In this document: positions 41,501-56,500 of the stretch, piece by piece
How the letters are laid out: each line of letters starts with the position of its first letter
Numbering within the stretch: the stretch's first letter is position 1
DNA from: Mycteria americana
Lineage: Eukaryota > Chordata > Aves > Ciconiiformes > Ciconiidae
Direction of reading: 5' to 3'
NCBI RefSeq assembly: GCF_035582795.1
Contig: NC_134370.1
Coordinates: 35,575,501 to 35,639,500 of the forward strand
Length of the DNA: 64,000 nt
The notes under the pieces: generated by a model
Databases searched by the model: none
Told to the model about the DNA's origin: nothing
Seen by the model: the letters and a program-made list of their open reading frames with translations, nothing else
Made by a program: the position numbers and the translations under genes

Positions 41501-44500
41501 AGTGCCAACTTCTTTCCTCTTACTCCTTGTTCTAATCTGTGTCTGCCCTTCATCCGAGCTGTTATCCTATCTATTTTTAAAGAGACTTTATCTACCTTTA
41601 AAAACAGTGGGGTTTTTTTCTTACATGCTGCTGGGGTGTCAGGAAGAAGGAGAAAGATTAAACTGCGGTCATACGACACAGGACAGCTCAGCTCCAGCCC
41701 AGCCCAGCCCAGCCACAAGCAGCCATTACAGGAAAAGCCTGGCTTTGTCTCCAGTCCCTGGCTGAATCACTCTCAGCTACACATTGTTGAAACTGCCTGT
41801 GCAGTACTATCAGGAAATATCTTCAGGGCTGAAGCACACTCAGTGTTTCAAGAGGATTATTATACACACAGCCTCAGAGATTGTAGTGATAATAAATCTA
41901 ATAGGAAGAAAAAATTCAAAGATTTTAATTGTTAAAGACCCTTGACTATGTTCCTTGAATTGGTTTTATTTGTCCCAAAAGCTTTCAACTTGGCCAAGTT
42001 TGGGAGGAGTTTGGTTTTTTTAAAACAAGGAATAAACTACTTTCCTGCCAAACCTACAATCTCTAATGCAAAGCATGCTGCTGTGACTGCCGCCCACAGA
42101 AAAGGTCACGAGGGCCTATTTTTTTCTTTAGTTTCATTCTTGTAAATAATTGGACCAGTCCTGACTAAAATTCCCCCTCCTCAAATTGGCATGTTTCTTT
42201 TCAAACATTTGGGACCCGATTTTAATATTTTTCTCCAACCCTCCTCTTTCTTCAGATAAACTGCGTTTTAATGGTGATAGTCAAAGTAGAAAATACTAAG
42301 ATATGAGATGACAGCTTCAGCATCATGAGACAAGGAAAAGGCTGGATCCTAAAAATGCTACAGAGGATGACATAAGAGGATATGGTAACAACCTTAATAG
42401 ATGCGTCTAGACACAGTAGAACTGAAAATGTTGCTTAAATTGCAGACAACAGGAAAATGGTAATAACGGAGAAGGTAAAGAAAACCAGAGAAGGGAGGGG
42501 AGGAGAAAGGAGGGATAACATGACTAGATTACAGCAGCTAGCACTGCTAGAGGGTTGTCCGTAAGCCACTGAAAGGTTTGTGCCAAACGCAAAGCCTCCG
42601 TGACCAGGAGCAGATCATGCCCCAGGAGACGTGACAACAGTCTCTGCTGGCTGACCACTGTCCCACGGGGCTGAGGTGGCGGCACTGCCAAGGCCTCGCG
42701 GTGGATGGCACGTCACTGCCCGAGGCAGCCTGTCTCTCCTCAGGCCACACTGCATCACATCAGGTGAACAAGTGGATTTGAACTGCAGCTTCTCCTTAGA
42801 CGAGGAGAGCTAGCCTGCAAGGATGTTGGGATTAGATTCATCTCATCATCTAAAATACTCCTAATTTTTCTAAGCATCCAAACATTTGTTTGAGAAATTA
42901 TATGAAACTATATATATATAAGACAAAAATACAGTTCCTGGAATGATGGGATGTAAATGAGCTTTGTGGCTGATGGGCTGGCAGTTTCATTTAGATTACT
43001 ATTTCAATATTGCTGGGGCTTTGCTCAAGTATTGATTCTGTACCAGTGTACACAGAGGCTTTTATAATTGTCTTATTAATGTTACTCTAATGAAATACAA
43101 TAAACAACCTCAATTTTAGTTTCCTTTTCATATAGCCCTAATTTGATTTCACATCACCTCTCAATCCAGTTTTGGCTGCAAATTTCATCAACAGACTATT
43201 AACTCACGTTCTATCTGAGGATATTAGGATAAAACCTAAAATGATTAACACTGACATACCAACTTACTATCTACAGAATTCCATGCATTTCTTTTTTCAG
43301 TGTCCTTTCTCTGTGGCCCATAAGAATAATCACATCAAATTAAAAAAATCCACAGAAGGAAAGACACAAGTTTTTTACTGTAACTTCAGTATTATACTTA
43401 CCATATTCGTTTGGTCTTCTCATCTTAGTTTTATCAACGAAACCAGAGAGCAAGCAAACCTCAGCACCATCTATACAATATCAGATTATTTACTGCTCCC
43501 CTCCCAATCTTACTTTACAGAATGACTGCTTAAGCATTTTTGTCTTCAAATTGCTCTACTGCTTGCCTGGGGATTTTAACCCAGGCTCACAGAGGTTAAG
43601 TTTCTGCCCCCCATTGCTAGGAATGCCTCTGCAGAGCTGCCTGTCAGTTCTGCAGAAAGTTAACGAATATACTGCAAATGCACATAGTATTTCTATTACC
43701 AGCAAGATAGAATAAATTATTTTGGCTCAAACTCATACTACTTTTCACATAACTTGTATCTACAGTGTAAAAATGACGTATGCGTTTGCTGCAACCTTCC
43801 AGCACTAGAATCAAGTTACAAAATCATAACTGATTTGAAAGGCACTTTTCAATCAGGGGCGAGGGTGTGGGGTGGAGGTCTGAAAGTATTCTTAATCTGT
43901 GACAGAACTGTGAAGAACTACAAGCACAGACAGATATCGGAGAAGTTATCACACGTAATAGTAACACTAAGAGCACAGAACAGTTTTAAACACACTAAAA
44001 GGTGTGTGGTTGCCATTCATACACACTTATTTTCACAACAAATTTTACAAAATATCTACATTCAGACTAATGATATTCAGCTTTTGCTGTAATCACTAAG
44101 ACATCAAACAAGTTAAGAACAGTCTGAAGAACTCATGCACAGCTTCTTACATAGTCTTGTTTTCTGGAATTAACAAATACTTCCAAAAAATAACTTCCAA
44201 GTTAGAAATATATTCTCCTTTACATCACAAATGCTATGGGATGAGCCCCACACAACTAATGGCCTTAAACTAGCTAACACAGAATAAAAATAACACAAAT
44301 TTCCCACATAATTACCTTGCATAAAAATCTCCTGAACCTTTTGTTCCTTTACCCAGGCTTTTACCTCCTCATGTAACTGCGGGTTATCCCTGAGAACTGG
44401 GTTTAGACTGTCTACGTCGTCCTAAAGTAGAGATTAAAAAAAGAACCATATGTTATGTTTACTTGTAACATTTCTGTTTATTTTCCTAGATGTATTTTAC

Positions 44501-47500
44501 AGTACAATATTAAGTAGTTTGATGCTAATTCTACTGATTGCCTACAAATCCCTGTGTTATTTTTAGAAAAAACTTAAAAGTGCAACACAGTACTAGAAGT
44601 TATTTCATGGGAACATGGTATGTCAGATCCCACATGTGGCCAGACTTGTAAGCTATTAATAGGATCACACTTTCATAAGTACTGTCTTACTACAAGGTAA
44701 AATTGCTCTCTAAAGACTTCAGTGTTCACAGGTATGCAGAAAGAATTGTTTAAATAACGATTAAATGAATTTTTTTAAAAAAATCTATTTTCCATATCTG
44801 TAAAATTTAATATGGACATATTGAGCATAAACATAGATATAAAACCCACAAAGATAATGCATAAGAGATAGCTGTATTTTAAGAGAAACAAACATTCTGA
44901 GAGAAACACTGTTACTGATTTTCAAATATGTAGGCCTTTGTTAATTAGGTAATTTCAAATAAGACATGCTTTAATTTTTATTGTATTCAGTTCTCCTGGA
45001 AAAGATTCTTTTTCACTATTTGAGTAGGACATCATCAGGGAAATTAAGATATATTTGGTGGCACTGTCCTCCTAACAAGGAAAAACCAGGCACAAAATCT
45101 GGTTTGTATGCTTGAAAGCATGGCTTAAATCATCATTCATCTCTAGACTTTTAGAATACCTATTTCTCTTTATTTCAGAGCAAACTTGTTATTTCTGCCT
45201 TTGAGGCTGTGGCAGAGAAATAAAGCTGCACCGCAGCCTGGCAACTCCTTGTGCAGAAGGTGGTCTTGGAAATCCGTGAGCTGTAGGAATATTCATTTGT
45301 GCCGAGAGAACTTCAGACAGCTAAAATAATCAGAGTGATTCTCCACATACAAAATGTAGAATGTTTTATCAGTACTGCAGCTGAGATCAAGTAATTTCTT
45401 TCCTTGATCTCCAACAAGTTCCTTGATGTTTCACAATTTATTATGAAGAGCTCCAGCCACAGAATATAAAGATACAAGCAACACCCAGGGAATTGTGCAT
45501 TGCTGCCAGGCCCTCAAGTGACATGAGGAATTTCTCCCTATTCATCTGGATGAGATTACTCCTGCTAACCCACTGATCACAGGATGTCTATTTCAAATTC
45601 AAAATTCACTTCCTGATACTTGAAGATTTGCTGTGCTCCATTATGGAGAATGCATCAATGCTTCAGTTATTAGAGAAAATTACTCTCTCTCCTTATGCTT
45701 TTGAAAAGGATATGGCCTCGGATCCAAAAGGAATGGTCAAGATTATCTTTTTAATACATGTAAAGCGGGACAAAGTAAAAGTGAAGAAGATCAACAGGAC
45801 CTCTACCACCAGGTTAAAAACACCAACCAAGCAAGCATTTTGCTAGCATTATCAGAGGCACAAGAGGGTCAACACTAAAATTTACTGAAGGATGGCAGAC
45901 TAGCAAAACCCTTTCTCTCCCGAGGCAATCTAAAAAAGGTATTAGCTGTTCTACTTTCCTGTTCAAATCCATTTTTGCATTGATTCTACATACAGAAGCA
46001 ACACCACCATTGGAAAGAGGGAATGATTTGCCAGGGGAACCCAACAGACCCTGGAACTGGAGCTGTGTGGTGATCAATTCATCTGTCCTCCTTCCCACGC
46101 ACTCTCTTTCACAGCAGCTGCAAGATTCCTGTAGCAAAAATTTCCCCTCTCAGATCCACAAGCATTAGACCTAAGCAATGGACTGAGGCACTGCAATAGT
46201 GGAAGTCTGGCTGACTTAAAAATGCAGTTAATATGCAGAGCTCGTACATTTTTAATAATTCCTTCAGTCTCATCTATGAAAATTTTTATCTTCGTTTCAA
46301 GGCTATACACATTCATTAGGTACCATGAAGTCAGACCTGTTACTCAACATTATGTTACTTCGATGAGTTCTTTATGCAAAGTTTTTGAGTCTCTATGTCA
46401 TCTTGAACCACTTTTGATTTGTTTCTGAAGGCAACACACACCGCTGCTTTTCTTTTTTTAGATTTCACATCCTTCCTAAGTATCTCTGCCTTCTTTGAAC
46501 TTGACACTGAAGATACTGGTGATCCTACAGACAGTATATTTGAAGTTTTTTTGTTCTGTCTCCTATCCAGATCCACGATGTATCAGTACCTTTGAGAGTG
46601 CTTGGTGTGAACGCTTAGAAAAGGAGATGGCAAAGTCCATTTTGTACTTCTTTCCTCCCTCTTGGAGAAAGATGAGCTCATCTCAAAGATGAGCTACAAA
46701 AGGCACAAATGAGGTCAAAGATCCATTACACAAACTGCACCCAGGTCTGACTGGGATTACATAGGGGATACCAAAGAGAACCCAGGATTTCTAAACATAT
46801 ACACACACACAAAACACACACTTAACATATCATCAATCACAGGGGGGGAGTGTTTTGCTTCTAGACATGAACATGCTATACATTGGTCAATAGAAATCAG
46901 TACAGCAAAGCAAAATTGCAACTGACAACTGAAGCTCAGCATCAAGATACTAAAAAAAAGTTCCTGAAATCTCAAAAATCCTGTTCTTTTGTGCACATAT
47001 TACATATATCTATGAAAAAACGTGTGTGCCATGACTGACCTTCTTCCACCATTAATCTTAAATCTGAACATCTAAATACCAGGAAATTAATTGCATAATG
47101 TGTTAAACTGTAAGGTGATGGCCTTAAGCACACTGTTTTAGTGCATGCCACAAACTTTGTCAAAACAGGAGACAGGGCAACAAGCAAAGCTGATGAACTT
47201 GCAGTCTCTTACCTGTCTTAGCACTGAAGACGAGCAGATGACTCTGCAGTGCCCAGTCTTTTTCCTTACCCTGTATTTATATTGCTCAACAGAGCAACTC
47301 TTGTCTACAGATTTGAACCTTGGCAATTACGACCTTCAGCTTTCCTCTCCTCCTGAGTTGAAGTAGCAAGATTGACAGACTAACCCGCAGAAGAATTAAA
47401 TGCCCTGTAGGATTTTCCTCCAGACTTTTCCTCATTTGAAAGTAGTTTCACTCACAAAAACAAGTACGGTACCCTCTCCTAGACTAGTTTTTCCACAAGT

Positions 47501-50500
47501 CCTGGAATACCTCCTCCAGGAGGATGTTAATGCTGCTTTGAAATCCTTATGAAACGCAAATCAGAATGCAAATCAAATAAATGTGACTGCAATTTTCTTC
47601 TTTAAATCTACTGTAGGAAGCTCTTTATGTACTTCATACAGCAGTGCCCCTTGCTCCACAAATGACTATATGCAATACTGGGAGAAAACAAAGGGCATAT
47701 GAGCTAGAAAGATATGGTCGAGATAATCCTTCCTGCCCTTCTGGAAGACAGTCACATGAAGCAACGTGACTATCAGAAGCTTGCCAATCTGTATGTCAGG
47801 TTTTTTAGATCTTTGCTGCTATTCTTCCTTCTTTCCAGACCAAAAGAAGAATTCACTTCTGGTGCAGTAGACTTTCTGCTTAATTATCCAAAGAATACTT
47901 GAGTCAGCTGCATGTCTCTCTAGGTGAGAATTCTCACCTGCTGGGGACATGCTCGACTGCTAGGAAGTCCTGAAAAGAATAAAGAATAAAATTTCCCCAA
48001 TAACAAAGTGATCCAGTATTTTTCTGAGTATGCTTGTTCTTTATTCTGCTGCAAAATGATGGAACAAGTTGGAAACTACAGGCCATACTATCAGCTTAAG
48101 GTACCATGCTGCTCTAACCAGCAAGTATAAATCTTTGTTCAGAGCTGCATTTTCAGAGAGGTTATTCAGACAAACATGTCTGAATAACCTCAGAGAGGTT
48201 ATTCACAGCCACAGGTGAACAACTGCAGATCACTTACAATGCTTCTATATTCCTTTAAGTCAAGAATCAAACAGGAATTTCAAAGACAGTACCCACAGAA
48301 AAACAAGTCAAAATCCAAATACATACAGAATTCTCCTACTCACGTCCCATCCACAAACAAAATACCATCCAGATCTGAGAGGCATCCCTGGATGAGCCAA
48401 ACCTGCACGTTGCCCAAAGAACATACAAAGTGCCTTCTGAAAGGCTCATATGACCGCAAGCTCCTTTTCCGTTTTGGGCAGCCGGGCACGTGTATGGTGG
48501 GAACGCCTGCACGTTTCCACAGCCCTCTACCTTCTCAACAAGATGTGCACTATTGAAGCAAGATGTTTCCGCAGCATTTTAAAATACTTCTCCAAGTCAT
48601 TCTTCACAAACTTGAGAGGCAGAAACGAGTTCATTAACAGAGAGATGAAGCCCTGGAGCACAGAACAACAACTGAAAAAAAAAAAAGGATTCAAGTAGCT
48701 GCCCCTACCCCCAATCACACAGCCTGCATGCTGCTTATAGGAGGGTATAGAAACTCCAGTCAGCTCTCAACTCTCCATTTTCAGTGAAGGAGAAGAGAAC
48801 TGACAATATGCATTCCAGGAAAACCAGTCCTGGAAAAACAGTGGCTTTTGGCACTAGAAAGGCTTAAATCGTAGCCCTGAAGACCAAGCCTCAACACACA
48901 CTGTGTGCACTAGAACCTGCAAACGTTTATTTGGGAAAGCGCCTTCCTTGGCCACGGTGTCTCTGCATTTGGCTTCAATGCATCAAGGACATCTCTTTAA
49001 TATCAGTAGGAACTCATTTCAGCTAGTGTTTTACAGAGAAAGACTAAGTAGATTTTGCAGTCCTCGCAAAGGTCAACACCACATTAGTCCTCACCATCTG
49101 TGGCTGAATTAACTGTAGCCTCCCCTGGCTGCTTAGAGGTTTTCTGATAATTTAGGACACGAATTAAATGAAAACTAGTATATAACCAACTTGAGAGTCC
49201 TGTTTACAAAGTTTACACAGTATGTGCTGCACACGGAAATAAGCATTTTGTTACTACTTTAATGGTAGAGGGACCACGTTTAAATTCAAACAATGCAAAC
49301 TAAAAATTCAGAGATCAAAGTGTCAAAAGCTTGAACCTTCAGTTTTCTTCTTGTTTCATGAGTGACTATCTTGAAATCACTTTCTATAAAATGAGCTCAC
49401 CACCTTTTTTTTTTTTTTCCTTTTTGCACCAAATCATTTTTATAACTGCATGGAATTTCAGCTGCATAAAAACTCAATTTGGAAATTGCAGTCTAAAAAA
49501 ACAAGGAACAAGATTAACACCTGCCTACTGATTGCCCCAACAGTCTTCAGAGAGCAGTGGCAGCAAAAAGTATTGTTTTTAAAATCTAGACTGCTGAGAA
49601 TTTATACTAGTCCTCTAATGCCATCTTTTAGAAGATTATTTTCTCCTATTAAAAAAAATTCTCTCGTTTTCATTCCTTGATAACTAGCCTTCCTTTTCTT
49701 TTTTCTTCCTCTTTTATCTTTCACTGATTTTGTCACCTGACATATCTGATTATACCACTGATCTGTAATGTCTTTGACAGACTATAACTTTTTAACAAAC
49801 CTTCAATCTTAATATTGTCCTGCCTGACATCAGAGTAAGCAGCGAAAAAAAAACCCACAAAACAAAACAGTGACATAAAATCTGGATAGGCAGAATACCA
49901 AAGATCTTAACAACATCACCCATTAATTAGTAGTATCCCTCTGCCATGCTACAAGACTTTTTTTCCACTCGCAAAAGATAAGAATCTAACCAAAACACAG
50001 AAAAACCAGCAGCAACTGACACCCTCGAGGGTATCACCAGGCAAGCACTGCTGAGGCCACACAGACCACACCAAAACCCTACAGGGAAATCATCAAATTT
50101 AGCCGAGACTAAAGTACACAGATCTTCTGTTGCTTCGCCCATCTTTCTAGACACGTACGCATGCATGAAGCACTGGTAAACAGTATAGTCCTTATTCCTT
50201 TCTGCCAAGTGAAAGGCTACCCCAGCTGCCACGCCACTGCAGCTGGTGGGCAGGAGGTCAGAAAGGCGCTGAAGACTGCAGGGCTGTGCTGCTCCGCACA
50301 AGCCAGCAGAGAAATGCCTTTCCAGAGGGCACCGCTCCAGGGTGAACACATCGACCCAACCCGCCGCGTGCCCCTGCAACTAGGGCAACCTCCCTCCTGC
50401 TCCAGGCTTCTCACGAAGGGCAACGCTAGCCAGAAACACCAAGGCTACAGAAGGCTAGAAAGTTTTTTGGGGAGATGGTAACTTCCCAGTTTACCTTAAA

Positions 50501-53500
50501 CGGCTTTGTCTGAGCAGAGAGAAGAGGCTTAGGCTTACCAGGCGACGCTAGTGCTTTCTATGTAAACCCAACCCACACTTGACCTATTTTCTGCTGTTCT
50601 GAGCGCACGGTCACAATTTACCTCATTCAAACCCGGCAGCTGCTGGGCTACATCTGAACCAGTTAAGTCAAGCTTGAAGGCACAACCCTGACGCCTAAAC
50701 CAGAAACAAAGTCGAGCTGAGGTCAGCCCTGCTCACACGTGCGCAGAGGCATGCCACATGGGAAAAGGCAGGGACGGGCAGTGACGCTCTCCCTACGTGC
50801 AGAGGCCAGGCAAGAGCAGAGGGATAACTAACCCCTTCCCAACAAGGGGCTCTGAATGCGTTGTTCAGAAAAGGACAAACATTTATAGATATTTCGGACC
50901 ACAAACATTTAAGATTAGGGGTTATTTTCAGTGTCTAACAGCAACAACTATGTTTCCATAAGTAGAAAGTTAAAACTACAGGGAAAAAAAGATGAGGACT
51001 AAAAATTTAGTAATTTTCCAACTGTCAGTAAACTTAACATCCCTCCGGAAAAACTATCAACAATTTTTCTTTTGCTCCCCACTCTCCCCTATGCCTAATA
51101 CTTCTCCCCACACACTCCTACTTTCTTCCTCGTTTCACCTGTTCAATAATTAAAGAGTTGACACTGATTTTAAAATTTTAATTAACGGGTTTGAGCATCA
51201 TTGCACCAATTAGTTGAAGAATAACTCACACCCCTACAAATACCAGAAAATTTCTATTAAAAATAGAAAATATCCTATGGAAAAACAAAGTTAGGAACAT
51301 AAATATACAGGAAAAAACCTGACTCGTAGTCCAATATTTTCCCTGGTTTTAACTCACAAACACAAAAATAAACAAGAGATATTTGCCTTCCTATGAGACT
51401 ACTAATGCCACAAGTGAAATGGGCGTGCTGGAAAACTTCCTTTTTACAAGTCGGCTCATTATTCCTGTATCTGTAGATGAGAATCTAGTACGGAAAGGCA
51501 GAAAGGAAACGAGAGCAGAATACGGAACGAGCAAGCAGCAGGGAAGCAAGCAGCCACCAATGGAGAAGCAAAACCAAACCTGGGCCAGGCAAGTATTGTC
51601 ACAAAACCACCTAAAAACTACTCTAGTGACTTCTAGAATAGTTTTGCATTTGAAAATAGAGATTAAAAAAAATAGATGACCCCTATGCTCACAGGTTATG
51701 TCACCCTCTCTTTGAGCAGCTGGGACAATCTGGGTCAGAAAAGCAAAACCTCATGGAGTGACAGACATCTCGTTTAGCATCTGATCTAAAGACTTCCCCA
51801 AACAAGTGGCTCCTACCCGCAAACCTGGTGGGCTGTCAACTTCCACTTAGAGCGCTGCGGTGACCGTTTGTACTACTCACATTCTTCTCCACATAGAAAT
51901 GAATGAAAGGTCAAGTGAATAGCACTGCTCCATGTCCATCATCTTCCTCATTTTGATGACACAGCCGTACATTTGCTTTTCTTCTGTTTTCCGCTCAATC
52001 ACATTTCCTTCCCCTTCCTCACTGCATGCTCCATACGTTTACCACCACCATCTCAGCAACATGCAACTTTGTCCTAATTTTGCATCCTGTTTTATCTACT
52101 CCTAAGAGAAACAGGGAGGGAGTACTGGTCCTACCCCACTCAGCCAGTAACTCCCACGTCACATGGTGATACTGGAATAAGCCTTTGAGTCACTTACCAA
52201 GCAACTCAATGCCACTATGGGAAAAGAAACCTCAAAGTGCAGACATTTCCCTGAAGCAAGCAATTAGCAGAGTGAAGTTGATGCTAACAAGGGGAGCAGT
52301 TAAGTGAGTAGATAGGAGAAAAATCTTTTGTATGTTGATATTAAAATTTAAACTGAGACCCAGACACCCTGTGAATTGTGAACTGCTTTCAGAAGGTATC
52401 TAACAACTCTCCAAATCGTATCAGCTGAAGGACACGCTGTATGGATGGAGGTATCTCTAAGCAAAAAAGAAAGTACATTCTGTTGATCAGCAGTTGTCTG
52501 GACTACTGGGCTGCTGGAAAGGCAGCCTAATGCCCCCAGAAATCAAGCCAAGAGATCAGTTCTTGCTCAGACACTGACCATTTTACAGAAGACACATCTT
52601 CCTTGCATCAGGGACAGCAGAAATTACTTGCGCAGCTTGAACTGGCAGAGTTGAAAAGCTGTATACCGCCGCCACAGATAATGACAGACCGGATAGTTCA
52701 TCTTTTATCTCATGGTAGTTACCTCCACCAAATCTTTTATCAGTTGCATTACGCATCAACACAGTATTATTTGACAAGACTACTGATAACTGAGAGCTTA
52801 CTGTATGAAAGAGCAAAGGGCCCTCAATTCAAATCTGCAGAAGAAAACTGTAAAACACTATCCAGTACGTGGCAGACTGACGACAGCTCCTAGAATCAAC
52901 ACCACCTCCTAGAAACATGCATCAGAGTATCTCACTCTCGTGAATGACACTCTGCTCTGTAATTCGAACTACCACCAACTTAGATTACCAGCAGTCACAG
53001 AGCTACCCACTCTCTTCTGCAAATATCCTCAATCCTATTTACCAAATAGGAGCTCTGCGAACACACAACTTTCCAGCTCCTTTCCCCCCATAACTCATTA
53101 GGATTATGGGCAGAATACAAATCCTTTCCAATAATAAAAATATCTTTTTTTTTTTGGTCAAGAGGAAAGAATACATCAGATATCTTCAAAATGTTCTTGA
53201 AAGCCAGCTTCAGGGAAGTTTGGTCCACTTATGAAATTAATGTTTTATTTTCAAGTGGTTTTCCACGGTTTGTTTGAAAATCTGTCTTAGAACAGTGCTA
53301 CATAACAGTGTTGGCCAACATGCTGATCACATTAAAGTAGTTCAGAATAAAACACATTTCTGTCACATTTTAAACGAGTACCACTATATTTGCACAGAAC
53401 TTTTCAAAGTTAATTTCTAATAGGATTTAAGGCAGCACTGCACAGAAGCAATGCATCTGGGTTGGGAAAACAATTAGCACATTTTCTTGCAGAATTTCAT

Positions 53501-56500
53501 TCAGAAGAACAAACTTCTCTGGTCTCAGGGATATGGTGCAGAGACTCTCCAATCGTCTGGCTGGGCATACAAAAGCGAGCCCATCACTGTGCAAACGTGG
53601 AAATGCTGCCTCTGCTCCAAGACAGCATCAGAAGCAATGCAGTCATCATTGTGTGCTTTTTTTTCTGCTAAGAGCTCCGTTCTGACCTGCTGGAACCATT
53701 TGAGGAATTTTCCCTATAAATAACAGAGGTCTGACCAGCTGGGATGTATATCATATTTGGATTAACACTACAGCTCTCTGCAACTCTGGAGAAAGCAGCA
53801 GCTGTGCCTTTTATAGAACAGATGAATAATGGTCTTGCAAAGAGGAAAGATTAAATTGCTAATCAGAAAACAGGGACGTTTCAGTTGTTGCTGCAATAAT
53901 CTCCTTGGGGTAAACTTAGGAAAGTCATTCAGTGTTTCAAATTGATACAATGCTCATCTAGTTCACAATATTTTTCCATCAATAAATCTACCAGCACACA
54001 GAACCAAAAAATTCCTATTAAAAACATAATTCAAGACTGAACTACACCACTTGGGGGTGGGGGGGAAACCTGTCAAGCACCATGCTTTAGCCACCAAGTC
54101 TTATGCATCCTGATATCTGTTTCAACCTGATTTTATCTGTTGTATATCAAAGTGGCATGGAGTGGTGAAAAAAAGATAGCAAAAGGGCAGAAAACATTCA
54201 CACTGGGTAAAAACCCTGCCTCTATGGTTGATATATAATTTCTAAACTGTATGCTTAAAATTCACTACTAAAAGCATAAAGTACAAAATAATTTGTGAGA
54301 TGCACAGAAATTAATGTGCTTCAAACCCACTTGCTCAGCAAAAGCAGACTAAAATACTACTCCCAGTAATGCTGGCAGACAGACACAAGAAGAGGGGGAT
54401 GCAGGGAAAAAACAGGAATAGTTAATTTTAATTCCATTCAAAAGACAGGAAATGTTTGCTAGATTGAAGGGGGGATCAGTATTTACAAACAATGGCAGTA
54501 AAAAAACCCTTTAGAACTATATTTAATTATGTAGTATACTGTTAAAAAGAAATTAAGTTTGATCAAGAAACGTACTGTACACCAAGCCTTCTACATCAAA
54601 ACAAATACTGCACTTCTTGTTTTATTAGTAAAGTTATTCCAATGTCTAAGAAAATAGTAAAAGATTCATACTTGGTTTTAATTAAAAAAAAAAATAATTC
54701 AAGTTTGTATAAAACTACTTGAGTTTCTCCCCAGATGTCTGGCCTGGAAAAGGAATTCCATATACACACCTGGAACTGCTATAGCTCTCAGCCTCTACTA
54801 ACTGCAGCTTGCTGAAGGCTGTGGAGCAGTTCTCATGAAGCACTAACCCTAGACTACAGATTAGTACTTCTATTAGGTGTAATTTCAAAAATACATTTTG
54901 TAAGAAAAAGTTATAGCAGCCCTGAACAAAGCGATGTTGTATCAGAGGAAGGAACAAAAGCAAACAAAACCACAAGCACTTCATCAAATGAGCTATTGTG
55001 TTTAACACGTCAAGCTAAAGCTTAATTCTGGTAAAAACAAATTTCAATGAAACTCAGTTTCCCCCCTACCTGAAATGCAAGAAGGCCTACTCTTTTCTCT
55101 CCCTGGGTAAGCACTCTCATGCAACCACTGGGGTATTTTACCCTCACTCATGCTTCAGAGTTCCCCAAAGCACTAAGGATTCCCAATTCCAACATAGAGC
55201 AACTATCTGGGAAAGCAACAACATACTGGCAAAGCACCATCTGGTTATAAAGCGAAATGGACTTCTCTCAGAGCTGACTGTGTCTGGATTATGAAAATAG
55301 CGTTGGTCAAGAACATCACCTAAGAAAAATACTTTAAATTTTCACTTTTAATAAATCAAATGTGAAGACTGGGAATTTTAAGGACACAGAACCGAGGATA
55401 AAGCATCCTTCTCTTACTCCAGAGTGGTATTTTCCATGGGCTTTTACTGGTGAAAAAAGTAATCATTTCTGATCAAACACAGGAAGTTCCTTACCCAGAA
55501 ACACTGGATGGATTTGTAAATTCAGTAATCCCAAGACTGCTTTTGAGAAGTACTGAGATACTCAGTGAAAGGACTTGATCTTCACCTTCAAAGAAGAAAC
55601 AAGTTTTGTTCCATCTGTTCTGTTTTGAATTCCTAACTTTTAAATTACGTATTTCAATGCTATCTCCTGAAGTAGGATTAATGAAGTTAAGCAGTTTAAC
55701 CAACTGTGATTTTTTAAAAATAGTAGGAAGAGTAAAACAAGTTTCTCTATGACAGTGGAAGGAAACCTGTTTTCCTATGGATTTGAGACCTAGCTCCACT
55801 ATAGCAACCTCAGCTTATCCCAGGGACCTCACAACTCTTTCCCCTTCCTCCTCATGTACGTTCCCACAGCCTTCAGCATTTCCACCTGAACTCCCTCCTA
55901 CTAACTGGAGGAGCCACACTATCTGTGGCAACTATGCCACCTGCCTCTTGACTGATGGCCTCCCCTCCGTGCTGCTCATTTCCCTAAGGCTTGTCAGATC
56001 TGGAAGAACTCCACTCCTGCACCAAACCTCGCTGAAAGAGACAAGAAAGTGACTAAAGCACTTATTTCTTAAGAAATCAAGGTAAAACAGAAAGGTACAA
56101 TTTTATTCCACCTATTTTGAGAATAAAGACAGATTAAGTGCTCAGGGAAGCAGCTCTTTTTCAAACGGAGGCACAAATACAGGCTTAGGAGACACGATGT
56201 ACATCTCCCTCTGACTCTACAAATGGAGGGTGCCAATCCCTCCTCCCTCGTTCCTCTCTCCTTGTGAGCATTCCGATGAAACTCTTCTGTCCCACATGTG
56301 TAACTGGGAGCAAGGACTGGTATGAGTCATCTAACCCACTTCTAGCTGGATGCAGCCTTTTGGTTCCCCTCACGTTGGAAGCGTACACTTAAACATAGAT
56401 GTGTCAGTAACAAGCTGTTTAGACCATCGCTCTTTACAACGCTGCCAGAGAAGCCAGCTGGACTGCTTATGGGTGGTCCAGACACCAGAGACATGGGAAA

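Larger units (their letters stand above)
39464..44315 (-). other. JMJD1C intron 4
   Basis: An intron of 4.9 kb. It has a short CCCAG pentamer array (41695-41714), a TA run (about 42907-42920), a GC-rich stretch at about 42540-42760 without recognisable content, and a MIR-like fragment at about 43585-43645. No exon-like segment. Confidence 0.55.

Noticed and set aside
46355..46576. Minus-strand Lys/Ser-rich 73-codon frame, looking like a nuclear-protein fragment
   Set aside because: No known family, no splice sites in phase with exons 3 or 4, and a normal size for chance frames.
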